Below are positions 1 to 8,234 of a stretch of 64,000 bases of DNA, in pieces. This DNA comes from Limosilactobacillus frumenti DSM 13145 (GTDB taxonomy: Bacteria; Bacillota; Bacilli; Lactobacillales; Lactobacillaceae), in contig NZ_AZER01000016.1 of the NCBI RefSeq assembly GCF_001436045.1, forward strand, positions 310,001 to 374,000, written 5' to 3'. The position numbers and the translations under genes are program-made. Each line of letters begins with the position of its first letter. Within the stretch, counting starts at the first letter, position 1. The notes under the pieces were generated by a model. It saw nothing but the letters and a program-made list of their open reading frames with translations, had not been told where the DNA came from and did no database searches.

Positions 1-59
1 CATAGTGGCTTTGCAAGAAGCTATTTTATACTTGTATGAATAAAACTTAAAAATATATT

Positions 60-1718
60 TTAGGACTTCTCAACCGCCGTAACCAGTTGCTCCAACGTCT
101 GTGAACCAAAGATCACCGGGTCATCCCCGATCATCGTTGCTGGTACGGACATAATCTTCTTAGTCTTTCTCAATTCTGGGAAGTGCTGAAGATCAATCAT
201 TGTCGCCGTAATTCCCGGATTGAGTGAAGCCATCCGTTGACAAGCTGCCACAACATCAGGACAGAAGTGACAAGTCAATGAGACACCAATTCGAATGTCG
301 GTTGCTGGCAGCTTCTTGATCCGCTCAACCACCGTCGAATCGATCGTTTGGCCAGGGCCAGCGACGTTATAAACACCCAGAACAAGCGAATTTAATTCAT
401 GGCCAGTTGGGATTACCGCATAATGCAAACCAGTATCATTCTCATCGGCATCTAGTAACCGCAACTGTGGTAAGTATTTAACATCAGATGGTGCGGCGAC
501 AGTCTGAACAGCCAGATGATCATCCAAGGCCGCAAACTCAGTCACAAAACTAACTAATTGATCACTCAATGGTGAGTCGTTCGTCAGTACTTGAAGGGTG
601 ACATTCTTGGTCAACCGGGCAAAAATTGGTTTTAACTGCTCGTCAATTTCAGCTGGCAACCAGGCACCAGAGTGTTCAACGGGTTGGTTATCATCCTGGC
701 CAAGGTTAGTTGTCTGGGCAACGGGTTGTGCGGGCTTCTTCACTTCAGCGTGAATTGGCAAGCCCAGCCGTTGTTTCTGTTCAGTGATATAGACTTCAGC
801 TGCTGTTGCTGCTTCGGCCCCATCGGATGCAGCTGTGATGATCTGACGCAAAGACTTATCAATAACATCCCCCGCCGCATAAACACCCGGCAGGTTCGTT
901 TGTCGCTGATTATCAGTAATGATATAACCAGCATCGTTGAGCTTAATGATCCCCTGCAAGTTCTTCGTTGCTGGCTGGGTCCCGACATAAACAAAGACAC
1001 CAAAAGTTTGGTCACCCTTATCCAAATGATAAGTGTTCTCTTCACCCGTCTTGTTATTCTTCAAGACGGCACTCGTCAGGTAGTCATCACCAGCTACTGA
1101 TTGAACCTCAGTATTATATTCAACACTGACTTTCGGATTATCCAAGGCACGAGCCGCCACTAATGGTGGACAAGTGAAGTGGTCACCACGGACTAAGACT
1201 GTCACATGTTTACCGTAGCGGCTCAGGTAATCAGCTTCTTCAGCCGCCGCGTAGCCACCACCAACGACAAAGATTTGCAAGCCGGAGAAGAGTTCCCCAT
1301 CACAGGTCGAACAATAGGCAATCCCCCGACCACGGAATTCATCTTCGCCTGTAAAACCCGCCTTCCGTGGTTGAGCTCCCGTGGCGATAATGACCGCCCG
1401 GGCTTGATATTTGGTGCCGCTTTGGCCCGTTAAAACTTTGACATCGTGATCCAAATCATAGTTAATAATTTGGTCATGATCAATTTGCACGCCAAAATCA
1501 ACCACTTGTGACTGCATTTGGTTCATCAACTTTGTGCCGTCGACCTTGGCAACTGCTGGATAATTGTAGACAACCGAGGTCGTGGTAACTTGACCACCAA
1601 CCGTGTCACCTTCCAAAATCAACGTATCCAACGTTGCCCGGCCAGCATAAAGGCCAGCTGATAATCCAGCTGGCCCGGCACCGATGATGATTAAATCATA
1701 AATATGTTGTTCACTCAT
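60..1718 (-). CDS. ahpF: AhpF-type peroxiredoxin reductase, domain order reversed
   Basis: FAD-dependent NAD(P)H:peroxiredoxin disulfide reductase that recycles AhpC in the cytosol. The thioredoxin-reductase module comes first: FAD-binding GAGPAG at residues 13-18 and redox CSTC at 136-139. After a Pro/Gln-rich linker (about 320-350) comes the glutaredoxin-like module, with SLTCHFCPDVV holding the redox pair C483/C486. In enterobacterial AhpF the latter module is N-terminal, so this is a permuted arrangement. 552 aa, close to the usual 510-550. The ATG at 1718 has AAGGAGG 7 nt upstream. It lies 15 nt downstream of ahpC, so the two are surely one operon. Certain as an AhpF/TrxB-family enzyme; physiological partner AhpC is inferred from context. 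Confidence 0.93.
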   Translation of the reverse strand: MSEQHIYDLIIIGAGPAGLSAGLYAGRATLDTLILEGDTVGGQVTTTSVVYNYPAVAKVDGTKLMNQMQSQVVDFGVQIDHDQIINYDLDHDVKVLTGQSGTKYQARAVIIATGAQPRKAGFTGEDEFRGRGIAYCSTCDGELFSGLQIFVVGGGYAAAEEADYLSRYGKHVTVLVRGDHFTCPPLVAARALDNPKVSVEYNTEVQSVAGDDYLTSAVLKNNKTGEENTYHLDKGDQTFGVFVYVGTQPATKNLQGIIKLNDAGYIITDNQRQTNLPGVYAAGDVIDKSLRQIITAASDGAEAATAAEVYITEQKQRLGLPIHAEVKKPAQPVAQTTNLGQDDNQPVEHSGAWLPAEIDEQLKPIFARLTKNVTLQVLTNDSPLSDQLVSFVTEFAALDDHLAVQTVAAPSDVKYLPQLRLLDADENDTGLHYAVIPTGHELNSLVLGVYNVAGPGQTIDSTVVERIKKLPATDIRIGVSLTCHFCPDVVAACQRMASLNPGITATMIDLQHFPELRKTKKIMSVPATMIGDDPVIFGSQTLEQLVTAVEKS

Positions 1719-1733
1719 CGGCGATCCTCCTTA

Positions 1734-2297
1734 TTAAAGCTTGCCGACTAAGTCTAAGCTTGGCTTAATGGAGTCTTGACCAGGCTTCCAGTTTGCAGGG
1801 CAAACACGGTCACCGTGTTCACGAACGAATTGCGCAGCTTGGAGGGTCCGGAGAATCTCAGCGGCAGAACGACCAATGCCCATGTTATTAATGGTGTAGG
1901 ATTGAATCTTACCGTCAGGGTCAACAATGAAGACACCCCGGTAAGCTTGGCCAGCGTCTTCGTCTAAGACATCAAACATGCGGGCAAGTTTACCTGCTGG
2001 GTCAGCAAGCATGTGGTACTTGATCTTACCAATCTTTTCAGATGCTTCTGCCCAAGCCTTGTGAACAAATTCAGTATCTTCAGAAACGGAGTAAATTTCT
2101 GCATTTGCTGCTTGGAAGTCCGCATACTTATCTTGTAATGCTTCTAGTTCAGTTGGGCAAACAAATGAGAAGTCAGCTGGATAGAAGAAGAAAATACTCC
2201 ACTTACCAAGAACATCCTTCTTAGTAACTGGCATCGTCTTACCATCTTGGTATGCATTAACCTTGAAGTCGCCAATTTCTTGACCAACGTAATTCAT
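1734..2297 (-). CDS. ahpC: Peroxiredoxin AhpC
   Basis: Typical 2-Cys peroxiredoxin reducing hydrogen peroxide and organic peroxides. Peroxidatic Cys47 sits in FVCPTE and resolving Cys166 in VCPANWKPG; length 187 aa is standard. ATG 2297 is preceded by a strong AAGGAGAGG. First gene of the ahpC-ahpF operon; its promoter is flanked by PerR-like boxes, so peroxide-induced derepression is likely. Lactobacilli usually lack heme catalase, making this a main peroxide defence (inference). Confidence 0.96.
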   Translation of the reverse strand: MNYVGQEIGDFKVNAYQDGKTMPVTKKDVLGKWSIFFFYPADFSFVCPTELEALQDKYADFQAANAEIYSVSEDTEFVHKAWAEASEKIGKIKYHMLADPAGKLARMFDVLDEDAGQAYRGVFIVDPDGKIQSYTINNMGIGRSAAEILRTLQAAQFVREHGDRVCPANWKPGQDSIKPSLDLVGKL

Positions 2298-2315
2298 AAA
2301 CTATCCTCTCCTTAA

Positions 2316-2330
2316 TTAGAATCATTCTTA
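2316..2330. promoter_or_regulatory. PerR-like box downstream of ahpC promoter
   Basis: TTAGAATCATTCTTA matches the PerR consensus TTATAATNATTATAA at 11 of 14 fixed positions and is a 7-1-7 inverted repeat. It lies between the -10 element and the ribosome binding site, where a bound repressor would block transcription. Confidence 0.55.
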
Positions 2331-2341
2331 ACTACACTTAT

Positions 2342-2369
2342 AGTATAATCCTTTTCAATTTTTGTGCAA
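2342..2369 (-). promoter_or_regulatory. ahpCF promoter
   Basis: On the minus strand TTGCAC (2364-2369), a 16-nt spacer and TATACT (2342-2347) lie about 45 nt upstream of the ahpC start codon. Confidence 0.6.
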
Positions 2370-2376
2370 GCCTTAT

Positions 2377-2391
2377 TTAGAATAATTTTAA
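2377..2391. promoter_or_regulatory. PerR-like box upstream of ahpC promoter
   Basis: TTAGAATAATTTTAA matches TTATAATNATTATAA at 12 of 14 fixed positions. It lies just upstream of the -35 element, so the promoter is bracketed by two Fur/PerR-type sites. Confidence 0.55.
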
Positions 2392-2404
2392 ATTAAAAGC
2401 AAGT

Positions 2405-2458
2405 AATAAAAAAGGAAATGACCTCCAAAACCTGTAAATGGTTTATGTCATTTCCTTT
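2405..2458 (-). terminator. rpsN terminator
   Basis: A 12-bp inverted repeat, AAAGGAAATGAC at 2411-2422 paired with GTCATTTCCTTT at 2447-2458, is followed on the minus strand by TTTTTTATT. It ends the rpsN transcript. Confidence 0.85.
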
Positions 2459-2470
2459 AACTATTCTTAA

Positions 2471-2740
2471 TTACCAACTAGCCTTACGAACGCCAGGAAT
2501 TTCACCCTTATGAGCCAAATTCCGGAAATTTAACCGTGACATGCCAAACTTCCGCATATAGCCGTGCGGACGGCCATCATAATGGTCACGATTGTGGAGA
2601 CGAACCGGACTAGAATTACGCGGCAACTTTGACAGGGCAATGTAGTCGCCCTTTTCCTTTAATGCCTGCCGCTTAGCAGCATACTTCTTCACCAATGCTT
2701 CTTGGTGACGTAACTTAGCAATTTTGGATTTTTTTGCCAT
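2471..2740 (-). CDS. rpsN: 30S ribosomal protein S14, zinc-free (C-) form
   Basis: 89-aa small-subunit protein S14 (uS14). It has no cysteine at all, so it lacks the CXXC zinc ribbon of the 61-aa form and belongs to the longer zinc-independent class. The C-terminal [22 protein letters not shown] segment is typical of S14. ATG 2740 is preceded by AAAGGAGA. It is monocistronic with its own promoter and terminator and is not in a ribosomal operon, as for the alternative S14 of Bacilli, which there is Zur-controlled. I saw no clear Zur box upstream. Confidence 0.95.
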   Translation of the reverse strand: MAKKSKIAKLRHQEALVKKYAAKRQALKEKGDYIALSKLPRNSSPVRLHNRDHYDGRPHGYMRKFGMSRLNFRNLAHKGEIPGVRKASW

Positions 2741-2821
2741 TAAATAATGTTCTCCTTTATATAAGTATGACTAAAGATACCAAACTACTAAATTGAACAT
2801 TTACGAGTCAATCTATGATAG

Positions 2822-2850
2822 ATTATACTAACTTTTTGTAAGAAATTCAA
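2822..2850 (-). promoter_or_regulatory. rpsN promoter
   Basis: TTGAAT (2845-2850), a 17-nt spacer and a perfect TATAAT (2822-2827) on the minus strand, about 80 nt upstream of the rpsN start. Confidence 0.7.
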
Positions 2851-2853
2851 CCA

Positions 2854-3717
2854 TTAATTTGACCTTTGTTGACCAATTCGTCGACAGTAAGTCAAATACT
2901 GTTCAGCATATTGGTAACGTTGATTCATCCGGGTTAATTTTTCAGGGTCATGCGTATACGCTTTACCAGTGTGCATCATTAAATCATACAGCTCCACATA
3001 AGGGACACTAGACTGATCAGCAATTGCTTGTTCTTCTTGCCGACTGTAGCCCACGTGCCGAAATGAGGTGGCGGCGAGGCCAAGTTCATCAACGTCCAAG
3101 ATCAGGTAGTGGGCGCGCAAATCACTCTGTAACTTAGGCCAACGGTTAAATGGTTCCCCTACTGCCCCAGGATTGAGCACGATCCGTTCATCACTGGCGT
3201 AGCGTAAAATCTCATGGTGAACGTGAGCATATATTGCCACGTCAATTGCGGGGTCGGTATGCGGAAAGAGTTCATCAAAGTTGGCTGACGGCTGGGTGGA
3301 GAATAACTTTTGTCCCATATTAAGGTTCGGTAAGTTGTGGGAAATACCGAAAGTAAGACCGTTTACTTGCTTAGTGATATGCAGGGGCCATGAGGCAATT
3401 TCGTCAACCATTCCCCGGGGCGCCTTCTCAGCAACATATTGTGCTAACCGTGCAAAGTAAATATGCGATGGGTAGTTAACATCCATTCGGCCGCGGGCCC
3501 CATTAACAACTAAGTCATCCCAATTACCACGAACGACCACTGTCGGCTGCATAATTTCCATGAGCTGCCAAATCTCACCAACACTCGGACCAGGCATTAA
3601 TAAGTCACCAACAAACCAATATTCATCAACCCCTTGCTGACGACTATCGCGGTACATTGCCCGCAAGGCCGTTAAATTACCGTGCACATCAGAGAACACC
3701 GCAATCCGTCTCGTCAT
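2854..3717 (-). CDS. Calcineurin-like metallophosphoesterase (YfcE/MJ0936-type)
   Basis: Cytosolic two-metal phosphoesterase. Metal-ligand motifs appear in order: FSDVHGN (D10, H12), VGDLL (D38), RGNWDD (N65) and a late AHVHHE. 287 aa, in the usual range. Substrate cannot be told from sequence; relatives hydrolyse phosphodiesters or diadenosine polyphosphates. It is transcribed alone, divergently from the MFS gene at 3.84 kb. An extended -10 (TGGTAGAAT, -10 at 3753-3758) lies 36 nt upstream of ATG 3717. Confidence 0.85.
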   Translation of the reverse strand: MTRRIAVFSDVHGNLTALRAMYRDSRQQGVDEYWFVGDLLMPGPSVGEIWQLMEIMQPTVVVRGNWDDLVVNGARGRMDVNYPSHIYFARLAQYVAEKAPRGMVDEIASWPLHITKQVNGLTFGISHNLPNLNMGQKLFSTQPSANFDELFPHTDPAIDVAIYAHVHHEILRYASDERIVLNPGAVGEPFNRWPKLQSDLRAHYLILDVDELGLAATSFRHVGYSRQEEQAIADQSSVPYVELYDLMMHTGKAYTHDPEKLTRMNQRYQYAEQYLTYCRRIGQQRSN

Positions 3718-3752
3718 AAGTAAACTTCCCTTCCATAATTACTACTGCTGCC

Positions 3753-3761
3753 ATTCTACCA
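3753..3761 (-). promoter_or_regulatory. Extended -10 element of the phosphoesterase gene
   Basis: Minus-strand TGGTAGAAT with only a poor -35 upstream. Placement 36 nt before ATG 3717 fits. Confidence 0.35.
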
Positions 3762-3843
3762 AATGATAATCAATAATTTCCATTAGAATGATTAAGGTGG
3801 CCGTGTTAGACTGGTTTAGTATCATATTTAAGGAGATGTGAAC

Positions 3844-5208
3844 GTGGCTGCCAAGACCGCAATCAATATTCAAACCCGTCGAATCATCACGGCGGTATTA
3901 TTAGTATCATGTTTTATTTCATTAGCCAGCCAAACGATGATGGTAACTGCATTACCGGTCATCCAAGCTGACTGTCATGTTTCCCTAAACGCTGCCCAGT
4001 GGTTAACTACTGGCTACACGTTAATTATCGGGATCGTAACCCCATTATCGTCTAACATGTATGATAAGTTTACAAATCGCCATGTTTTCTTAGGGACGAT
4101 TGGTACCTTTATTATCGGTACAATAATTGGCTGTCTGGCAACTAATTTTTATTCCATTTTATTGGCCCGTCTGATTCAAGCGTGCGCTAGCGGGATGCTG
4201 ATGTCTTTTCAAATGACCACGATGATTTCCATCTACCCACTTGAAAAGCGGGGATCGATTCTTGGCTTATCTTCCCTCGTAATTTCTGCAGGACCAGCAA
4301 TTGGGCCAACCTTGGCTGGACTAATTTTGGAGTATTTCTCCTGGCGATGGCTGTTTATCTTTGTTTTGCCTCTTATGATCATTGCAATGATGGTTGGCTA
4401 CTGGAAGCTACCAAACTATTCCACTCCTCGTCCAATTAAGATTGACTACTTATCAGTATTCATTTCTCTTCTCGGGACGGGCTTAGCTTTAGGTTCTCTG
4501 ACTGCTTTCCAAATGAATCCTTGGCTAGGCCTAATCATGCTGATTGCCGGTCTTTTGATCATTGCGGTCTTCGTTAAACGGCAATTAGGTCTTCACAATC
4601 CGATGTTGAAGGTTCAAATATTTACCTACGCCTCTTTTCGGTGGATGACGCTCGTAGGAATCTTTGCCTTCATGATTCTCTTAGGGACAGAACAGCTGCT
4701 GCCAATTTTCACTGAAAAAATTCTGGGAACCGGCAGTTTTGTATCGGGCTTAATTTTGTTACCTGGTGCCATTGCCAATGCGATTACAGCCTCATTCGTT
4801 GGTCGCTTGTATGACCAGTACGGGCCAAAATGGCTCATCATTATTGGCGGAGTGATTATGCTAGTTGCCTCCCTACCACTAGTGACAATTACCAAACAGT
4901 CGTCATTATGGTGGCTAACCATTGCATATACGATCCGAATGATTGGGAATGCTTTTGTCTTTAGTCCCGCACTTTCCGAAGCGTTCTCGGGGTTGAGCAA
5001 GGCAGAAAATAGCCATGGAACGGCGCTCAATAACACATTGCGGCAAGTATTTGGGGCGGTCTCCGTTACTGTCTGTGTAGTGATTGCTAATACTCCCGCC
5101 TCATTGGTTCTCGGAATTCGCTTAGGTATGTGGTTAACGGTCATCTTTGTGGTCCTCATGCTATTAAGTTTTGGTCGTTATTTGACGCTCAAACAGCCAA
5201 CACAGTAA
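3844..5208 (+). CDS. MFS multidrug exporter, DHA2 (EmrB/QacA) family
   Basis: Polytopic membrane drug:H+ antiporter of the DHA2 family. It contains the antiporter motif C (SAGPAIGPTLAGLILEYFSW) in the fifth helix region and many hydrophobic segments along about 454 aa. The longest frame opens at GTG 3838, but AAGGAG (3830-3835) is only 2 nt from it; GTG 3844 has an 8-nt spacing and is chosen. It is followed 73 nt later by a second MFS gene on the same strand, so the pair may be co-transcribed. Substrate unknown. No regulator gene is adjacent. Confidence 0.88.
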   Translation: MAAKTAINIQTRRIITAVLLVSCFISLASQTMMVTALPVIQADCHVSLNAAQWLTTGYTLIIGIVTPLSSNMYDKFTNRHVFLGTIGTFIIGTIIGCLATNFYSILLARLIQACASGMLMSFQMTTMISIYPLEKRGSILGLSSLVISAGPAIGPTLAGLILEYFSWRWLFIFVLPLMIIAMMVGYWKLPNYSTPRPIKIDYLSVFISLLGTGLALGSLTAFQMNPWLGLIMLIAGLLIIAVFVKRQLGLHNPMLKVQIFTYASFRWMTLVGIFAFMILLGTEQLLPIFTEKILGTGSFVSGLILLPGAIANAITASFVGRLYDQYGPKWLIIIGGVIMLVASLPLVTITKQSSLWWLTIAYTIRMIGNAFVFSPALSEAFSGLSKAENSHGTALNNTLRQVFGAVSVTVCVVIANTPASLVLGIRLGMWLTVIFVVLMLLSFGRYLTLKQPTQ

Positions 5209-5281
5209 CTATGCAGCCATCTTGGTTAATGATGATGACGCTCTTAACACCCTTTGATTGAATATAAAGGAGCATGATTTC

Positions 5282-6490
5282 ATGGACAACCACTTATCTG
5301 CAAAGTGGCATCAAACATTCTATACCTTGTGGCTTGGCGCATTCATAACGGGAATGGGCTATTCAATGACTATGCCCTTCGTTTCATTATTTATTAATGA
5401 GCTTGGGAACTTTAGCCATTTTGAACTTAACCTCTATTCCGGGTTAGCCTTTGGTGCGACCTTTGTTAGTCAGGCAGCCGTCTCGCCATTATGGGGTAGC
5501 CTCGCTGATCAAAAGGGCCGCAAGCTAATGTGTATGCGAGCATCTGGCGTAATGGCCTGCACAATCTTTATTACTGGCCTCTCCCAAACCGTTTGGATGA
5601 TCATTGGAATGCGCTTCTTACAGGGGGCCTTCTCAGGTTATATCAACAATGCGACGGCAATGATGGCGGGAGAAACTCCCCACAGCAAATCTGGCTGGGT
5701 CATGTCCGCCATGACAACCGCCGGGATCGCCGGTAACTTAGTGGGGCCACTGCTTGGTGGGGCTTTGTCCGGCGCTTTTGGTTACCGGATTCCATTCTTT
5801 ATTACTGGTGGCCTCATGTTAGCAGTCTTCTTGTCAACCTGGCTGTTGACAACTGAACACTTTACTCCAATTCAGCGCGCGGCAATGAAGCCGATGAAGG
5901 AGATCATCGCTGAAATTCCGAACCCCCACTTAATCTTTATCATGTTCATTACCACCATGATCGTCACCGCTTCAACCATGTCGATTGATCCAATTATTTC
6001 ACTATACGTTAAGCAATTAATGCATGACCATGGCAATATCGCGTTTGTGGCTGGGATTGTTGCTGCCACACCTGGATTAGGGACATTGATTGCTGCTTCG
6101 AAAGTCGGCCATACAATGGACCGGATTGGCCCCGAACGCGTGCTAAAGGTCGGCCTCTTAACCGCCTTTATCCTTTTTATCCCCATGACCTTCACTCATT
6201 CGCCATGGTCACTAGCTTTCTGGCGATTCCTATTAGGCCTCGCCAACGCCGCCCTCATGCCAGCAACCCAAACTGTCTTGACATTGGATGTACCAACAGA
6301 GGCCTTTGGAAGAGTGTTCTCCTACAACCAGTCTTTCCAGGGCATCGGTTGTGTGCTGGGTTCGATTTTGGGCTCCGTCATTTCCGGACTGTCATCATAC
6401 CCAATGGTCTTCGCCATCACCGGATTAACGCTATTGATTAACTGGTTACTGGTAATGGCGGTGCGCCAAGTGAAATCGTCAACCAATTAA
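5282..6490 (+). CDS. MFS multidrug exporter, DHA1 (MdtG-like) family
   Basis: About 402-aa, 12-helix MFS transporter. Motif A is visible as GSLADQKGRK in the loop after helix 2, and motif C-like GIAGNLVGPLLGGALSG follows around residue 145. An upstream in-frame TTG at 5258 exists, but AAAGGAG (5266-5272) lies inside that extension and is 9 nt before ATG 5282, which is taken as the start. It is 12 nt upstream of menG, suggesting a transcriptional link. Substrate unknown. Confidence 0.88.
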   Translation: MDNHLSAKWHQTFYTLWLGAFITGMGYSMTMPFVSLFINELGNFSHFELNLYSGLAFGATFVSQAAVSPLWGSLADQKGRKLMCMRASGVMACTIFITGLSQTVWMIIGMRFLQGAFSGYINNATAMMAGETPHSKSGWVMSAMTTAGIAGNLVGPLLGGALSGAFGYRIPFFITGGLMLAVFLSTWLLTTEHFTPIQRAAMKPMKEIIAEIPNPHLIFIMFITTMIVTASTMSIDPIISLYVKQLMHDHGNIAFVAGIVAATPGLGTLIAASKVGHTMDRIGPERVLKVGLLTAFILFIPMTFTHSPWSLAFWRFLLGLANAALMPATQTVLTLDVPTEAFGRVFSYNQSFQGIGCVLGSILGSVISGLSSYPMVFAITGLTLLINWLLVMAVRQVKSSTN

Positions 6491-6502
6491 GGAGGTAATC
6501 TG

Positions 6503-7204
6503 ATGGGCAAAAAAAACCGCTTATTGAATGAGCAACAGGTCAACCACCTGTTCACTAACGTTGCCCCACATTATGACTTGCTAAATGATGTCATTTCTTT
6601 AGGAACTCAACGTTTATGGCGGAAACGACTTTTCACCGATTTAAAGATCAAACCAACCGATAACGCCTTAGATGTCTGCTGCGGGACCGGAGATTTAACC
6701 ATTGAACTTGCTAAACGGATTTCTAACGGTCGGGTCACTGGTCTAGATTTCAATCAGGCCATGTTAGATTTGGCAAAGGAGAAAACAAAGATGATCGGCA
6801 ATTTATTTCTCATTAAAGGTGACGCCATGCACCTGCCCTTTGCTGACCAGCAATTCAACATTGTGACGATTGGCTTTGGCCTGCGGAATGTTCCAGACGC
6901 TAATCAGGCTTTAAAAGAAATTTATCTGGTCCTGAAGCCTGGTGGTCAAATCGCCATTTTGGAGATGTCACAGCCGACTAATCCAATCGTTAAGCTGGGC
7001 TGGCAAGCATATTTCAAAGTCTTCCCCCGTTTAGCGGCACTTGCTGGTGGCAATGTGAAGAACTACCAGTACCTTGGTCAGTCCAGCCAACAATTTGTCT
7101 CGGCTCACCAACTATGTCGAATGATGAAAAAAGTGGGCTTTAAGCGCGTTAACTACCAGTCCTTAAATTTAGGGGCCGCTGCCCTGCACTTTGGCCGTAA
7201 ATAA
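6503..7204 (+). CDS. menG: Demethylmenaquinone methyltransferase
   Basis: SAM-dependent C-methyltransferase (UbiE/MenG family) making menaquinone from demethylmenaquinone, the last step of the pathway. Motif I VCCGTGDLTIELA, VTGLDFNQAMLDLA and the UbiE signature NVKNYQYLGQSS near residue 184 are present. 233 aa is standard. ATG 6503 has AAGGAGG 8 nt upstream. It converges with menA, the preceding pathway step. No menFDHCEB genes for ring synthesis are present in the window, so the 1,4-dihydroxy-2-naphthoate precursor may be imported (inference). Confidence 0.93.
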   Translation: MGKKNRLLNEQQVNHLFTNVAPHYDLLNDVISLGTQRLWRKRLFTDLKIKPTDNALDVCCGTGDLTIELAKRISNGRVTGLDFNQAMLDLAKEKTKMIGNLFLIKGDAMHLPFADQQFNIVTIGFGLRNVPDANQALKEIYLVLKPGGQIAILEMSQPTNPIVKLGWQAYFKVFPRLAALAGGNVKNYQYLGQSSQQFVSAHQLCRMMKKVGFKRVNYQSLNLGAAALHFGRK

Positions 7205-7205
7205 G

Positions 7206-7246
7206 AAATCGCTCCTAACTCTCGTTTTGAGAATCAGGAGCGATTT
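7206..7246 (+). terminator. menG terminator between convergent genes
   Basis: AAATCGCTCCT (7206-7216) pairs with AGGAGCGATTT (7236-7246), with a smaller CTC/GAG helix in the loop, followed by TTTTCTAATTT. It lies between menG and convergent menA and may act on both. Confidence 0.8.
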
Positions 7247-7262
7247 TCTAATTTAAATCAGG

Positions 7263-8159
7263 TTAAATGCCAATAGCATAAGTAACCACTTGTACAAGGG
7301 AGCCAACCAGTAAAATCTTCACAGCACACGGAAAAGTCTTTAACTTAACCTGCTGGTGAATTAATTTCTTCGTTTGTTTAACGACAAATGGGATAATCAC
7401 CAACGTCAATAACATCGTCCATGGTGCCAAGTGTAGCAAGACAGCAGTAATAATCATTAAGAATGCCAGAACATTTTTAATGACGAACGCGATTAAACCA
7501 CCGCGTTGGCCAATAAAGTGAATAATCGTATGCCGATGGTTATCTTCATCTTCTTGGGCATCACAAATATTATTGGCAAGCATCAAATTGGAAATCCAGA
7601 GCTCACACGGCAACGCAACCATCCAGATTTTCCCGAGGTTGATCCATGTCCATGCGAAGTTGGGATAAATATTGATGTAAACCGAAATCAACATGATCAT
7701 AAAGCCCATCGTAAATCCAGAAACTAATTCCCCCACGGGCAACCCATTCATTGGGAACGGACCGGAAGAATAGAGAATTCCCATTGCAAAGCAAAAGATC
7801 CCCATCCATAGCAACGGCAAACCCACTTGACTAACCAAGTAGAGCCCGATCAAGGCTGCAATGACACTGAAACTTACCAGCAAACCAAGGACCAGTCGTG
7901 GTGAGATGTGCTCCCGACCAATAATATTGGTCTTGCGCTTATAGCCTTGCGTATCAATGGCGTGGTTATAGTCATTGTAATTATCCATCATATCAACTGC
8001 CATGTTGAAGAGGAGCATGGCAATAAAGAAGAGAATTGAATTAGTGAAATTGAACGAATGAAAATAATACAGGCTCATGCAGACACCCAATAACATGGGT
8101 AGTATGCTGGCGGTTTTCGCCTTAATTTCGACTAATTCTAAAAAGACATCTAAAGACAA
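7263..8159 (-). CDS. menA: 1,4-dihydroxy-2-naphthoate polyprenyltransferase MenA
   Basis: UbiA-superfamily integral membrane prenyltransferase joining DHNA to a polyprenyl diphosphate. The two aspartate motifs are DMMDNYNDYNHAID (56-69) and NNICDAQEDEDN (196-207); about nine hydrophobic segments; 298 aa. The start is TTG 8159, with GGGAAGGA 6 nt upstream. Divergent from the prenyl diphosphate synthase that supplies its substrate. A second, more divergent copy lies at 22.0 kb. Confidence 0.9.
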   Translation of the reverse strand: MSLDVFLELVEIKAKTASILPMLLGVCMSLYYFHSFNFTNSILFFIAMLLFNMAVDMMDNYNDYNHAIDTQGYKRKTNIIGREHISPRLVLGLLVSFSVIAALIGLYLVSQVGLPLLWMGIFCFAMGILYSSGPFPMNGLPVGELVSGFTMGFMIMLISVYINIYPNFAWTWINLGKIWMVALPCELWISNLMLANNICDAQEDEDNHRHTIIHFIGQRGGLIAFVIKNVLAFLMIITAVLLHLAPWTMLLTLVIIPFVVKQTKKLIHQQVKLKTFPCAVKILLVGSLVQVVTYAIGI

Positions 8160-8234
8160 TCTGAATCCTTCCCATTTCTAAATATTTATTGTTACAATAA
8201 GATAGTACACCAATACAAAGGAATTATCGACTGA

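Noticed and set aside
1-59. AT-rich partial hairpin TTTTATAC...GTATGAATAAAA after ahpF
   Set aside because: Imperfect and without GC; the ahpCF terminator may lie outside the window.
4626-5159. 177-aa minus-strand frame inside the first MFS gene
   Set aside because: Antisense to a well-supported transporter; no Shine-Dalgarno and no recognisable domain.
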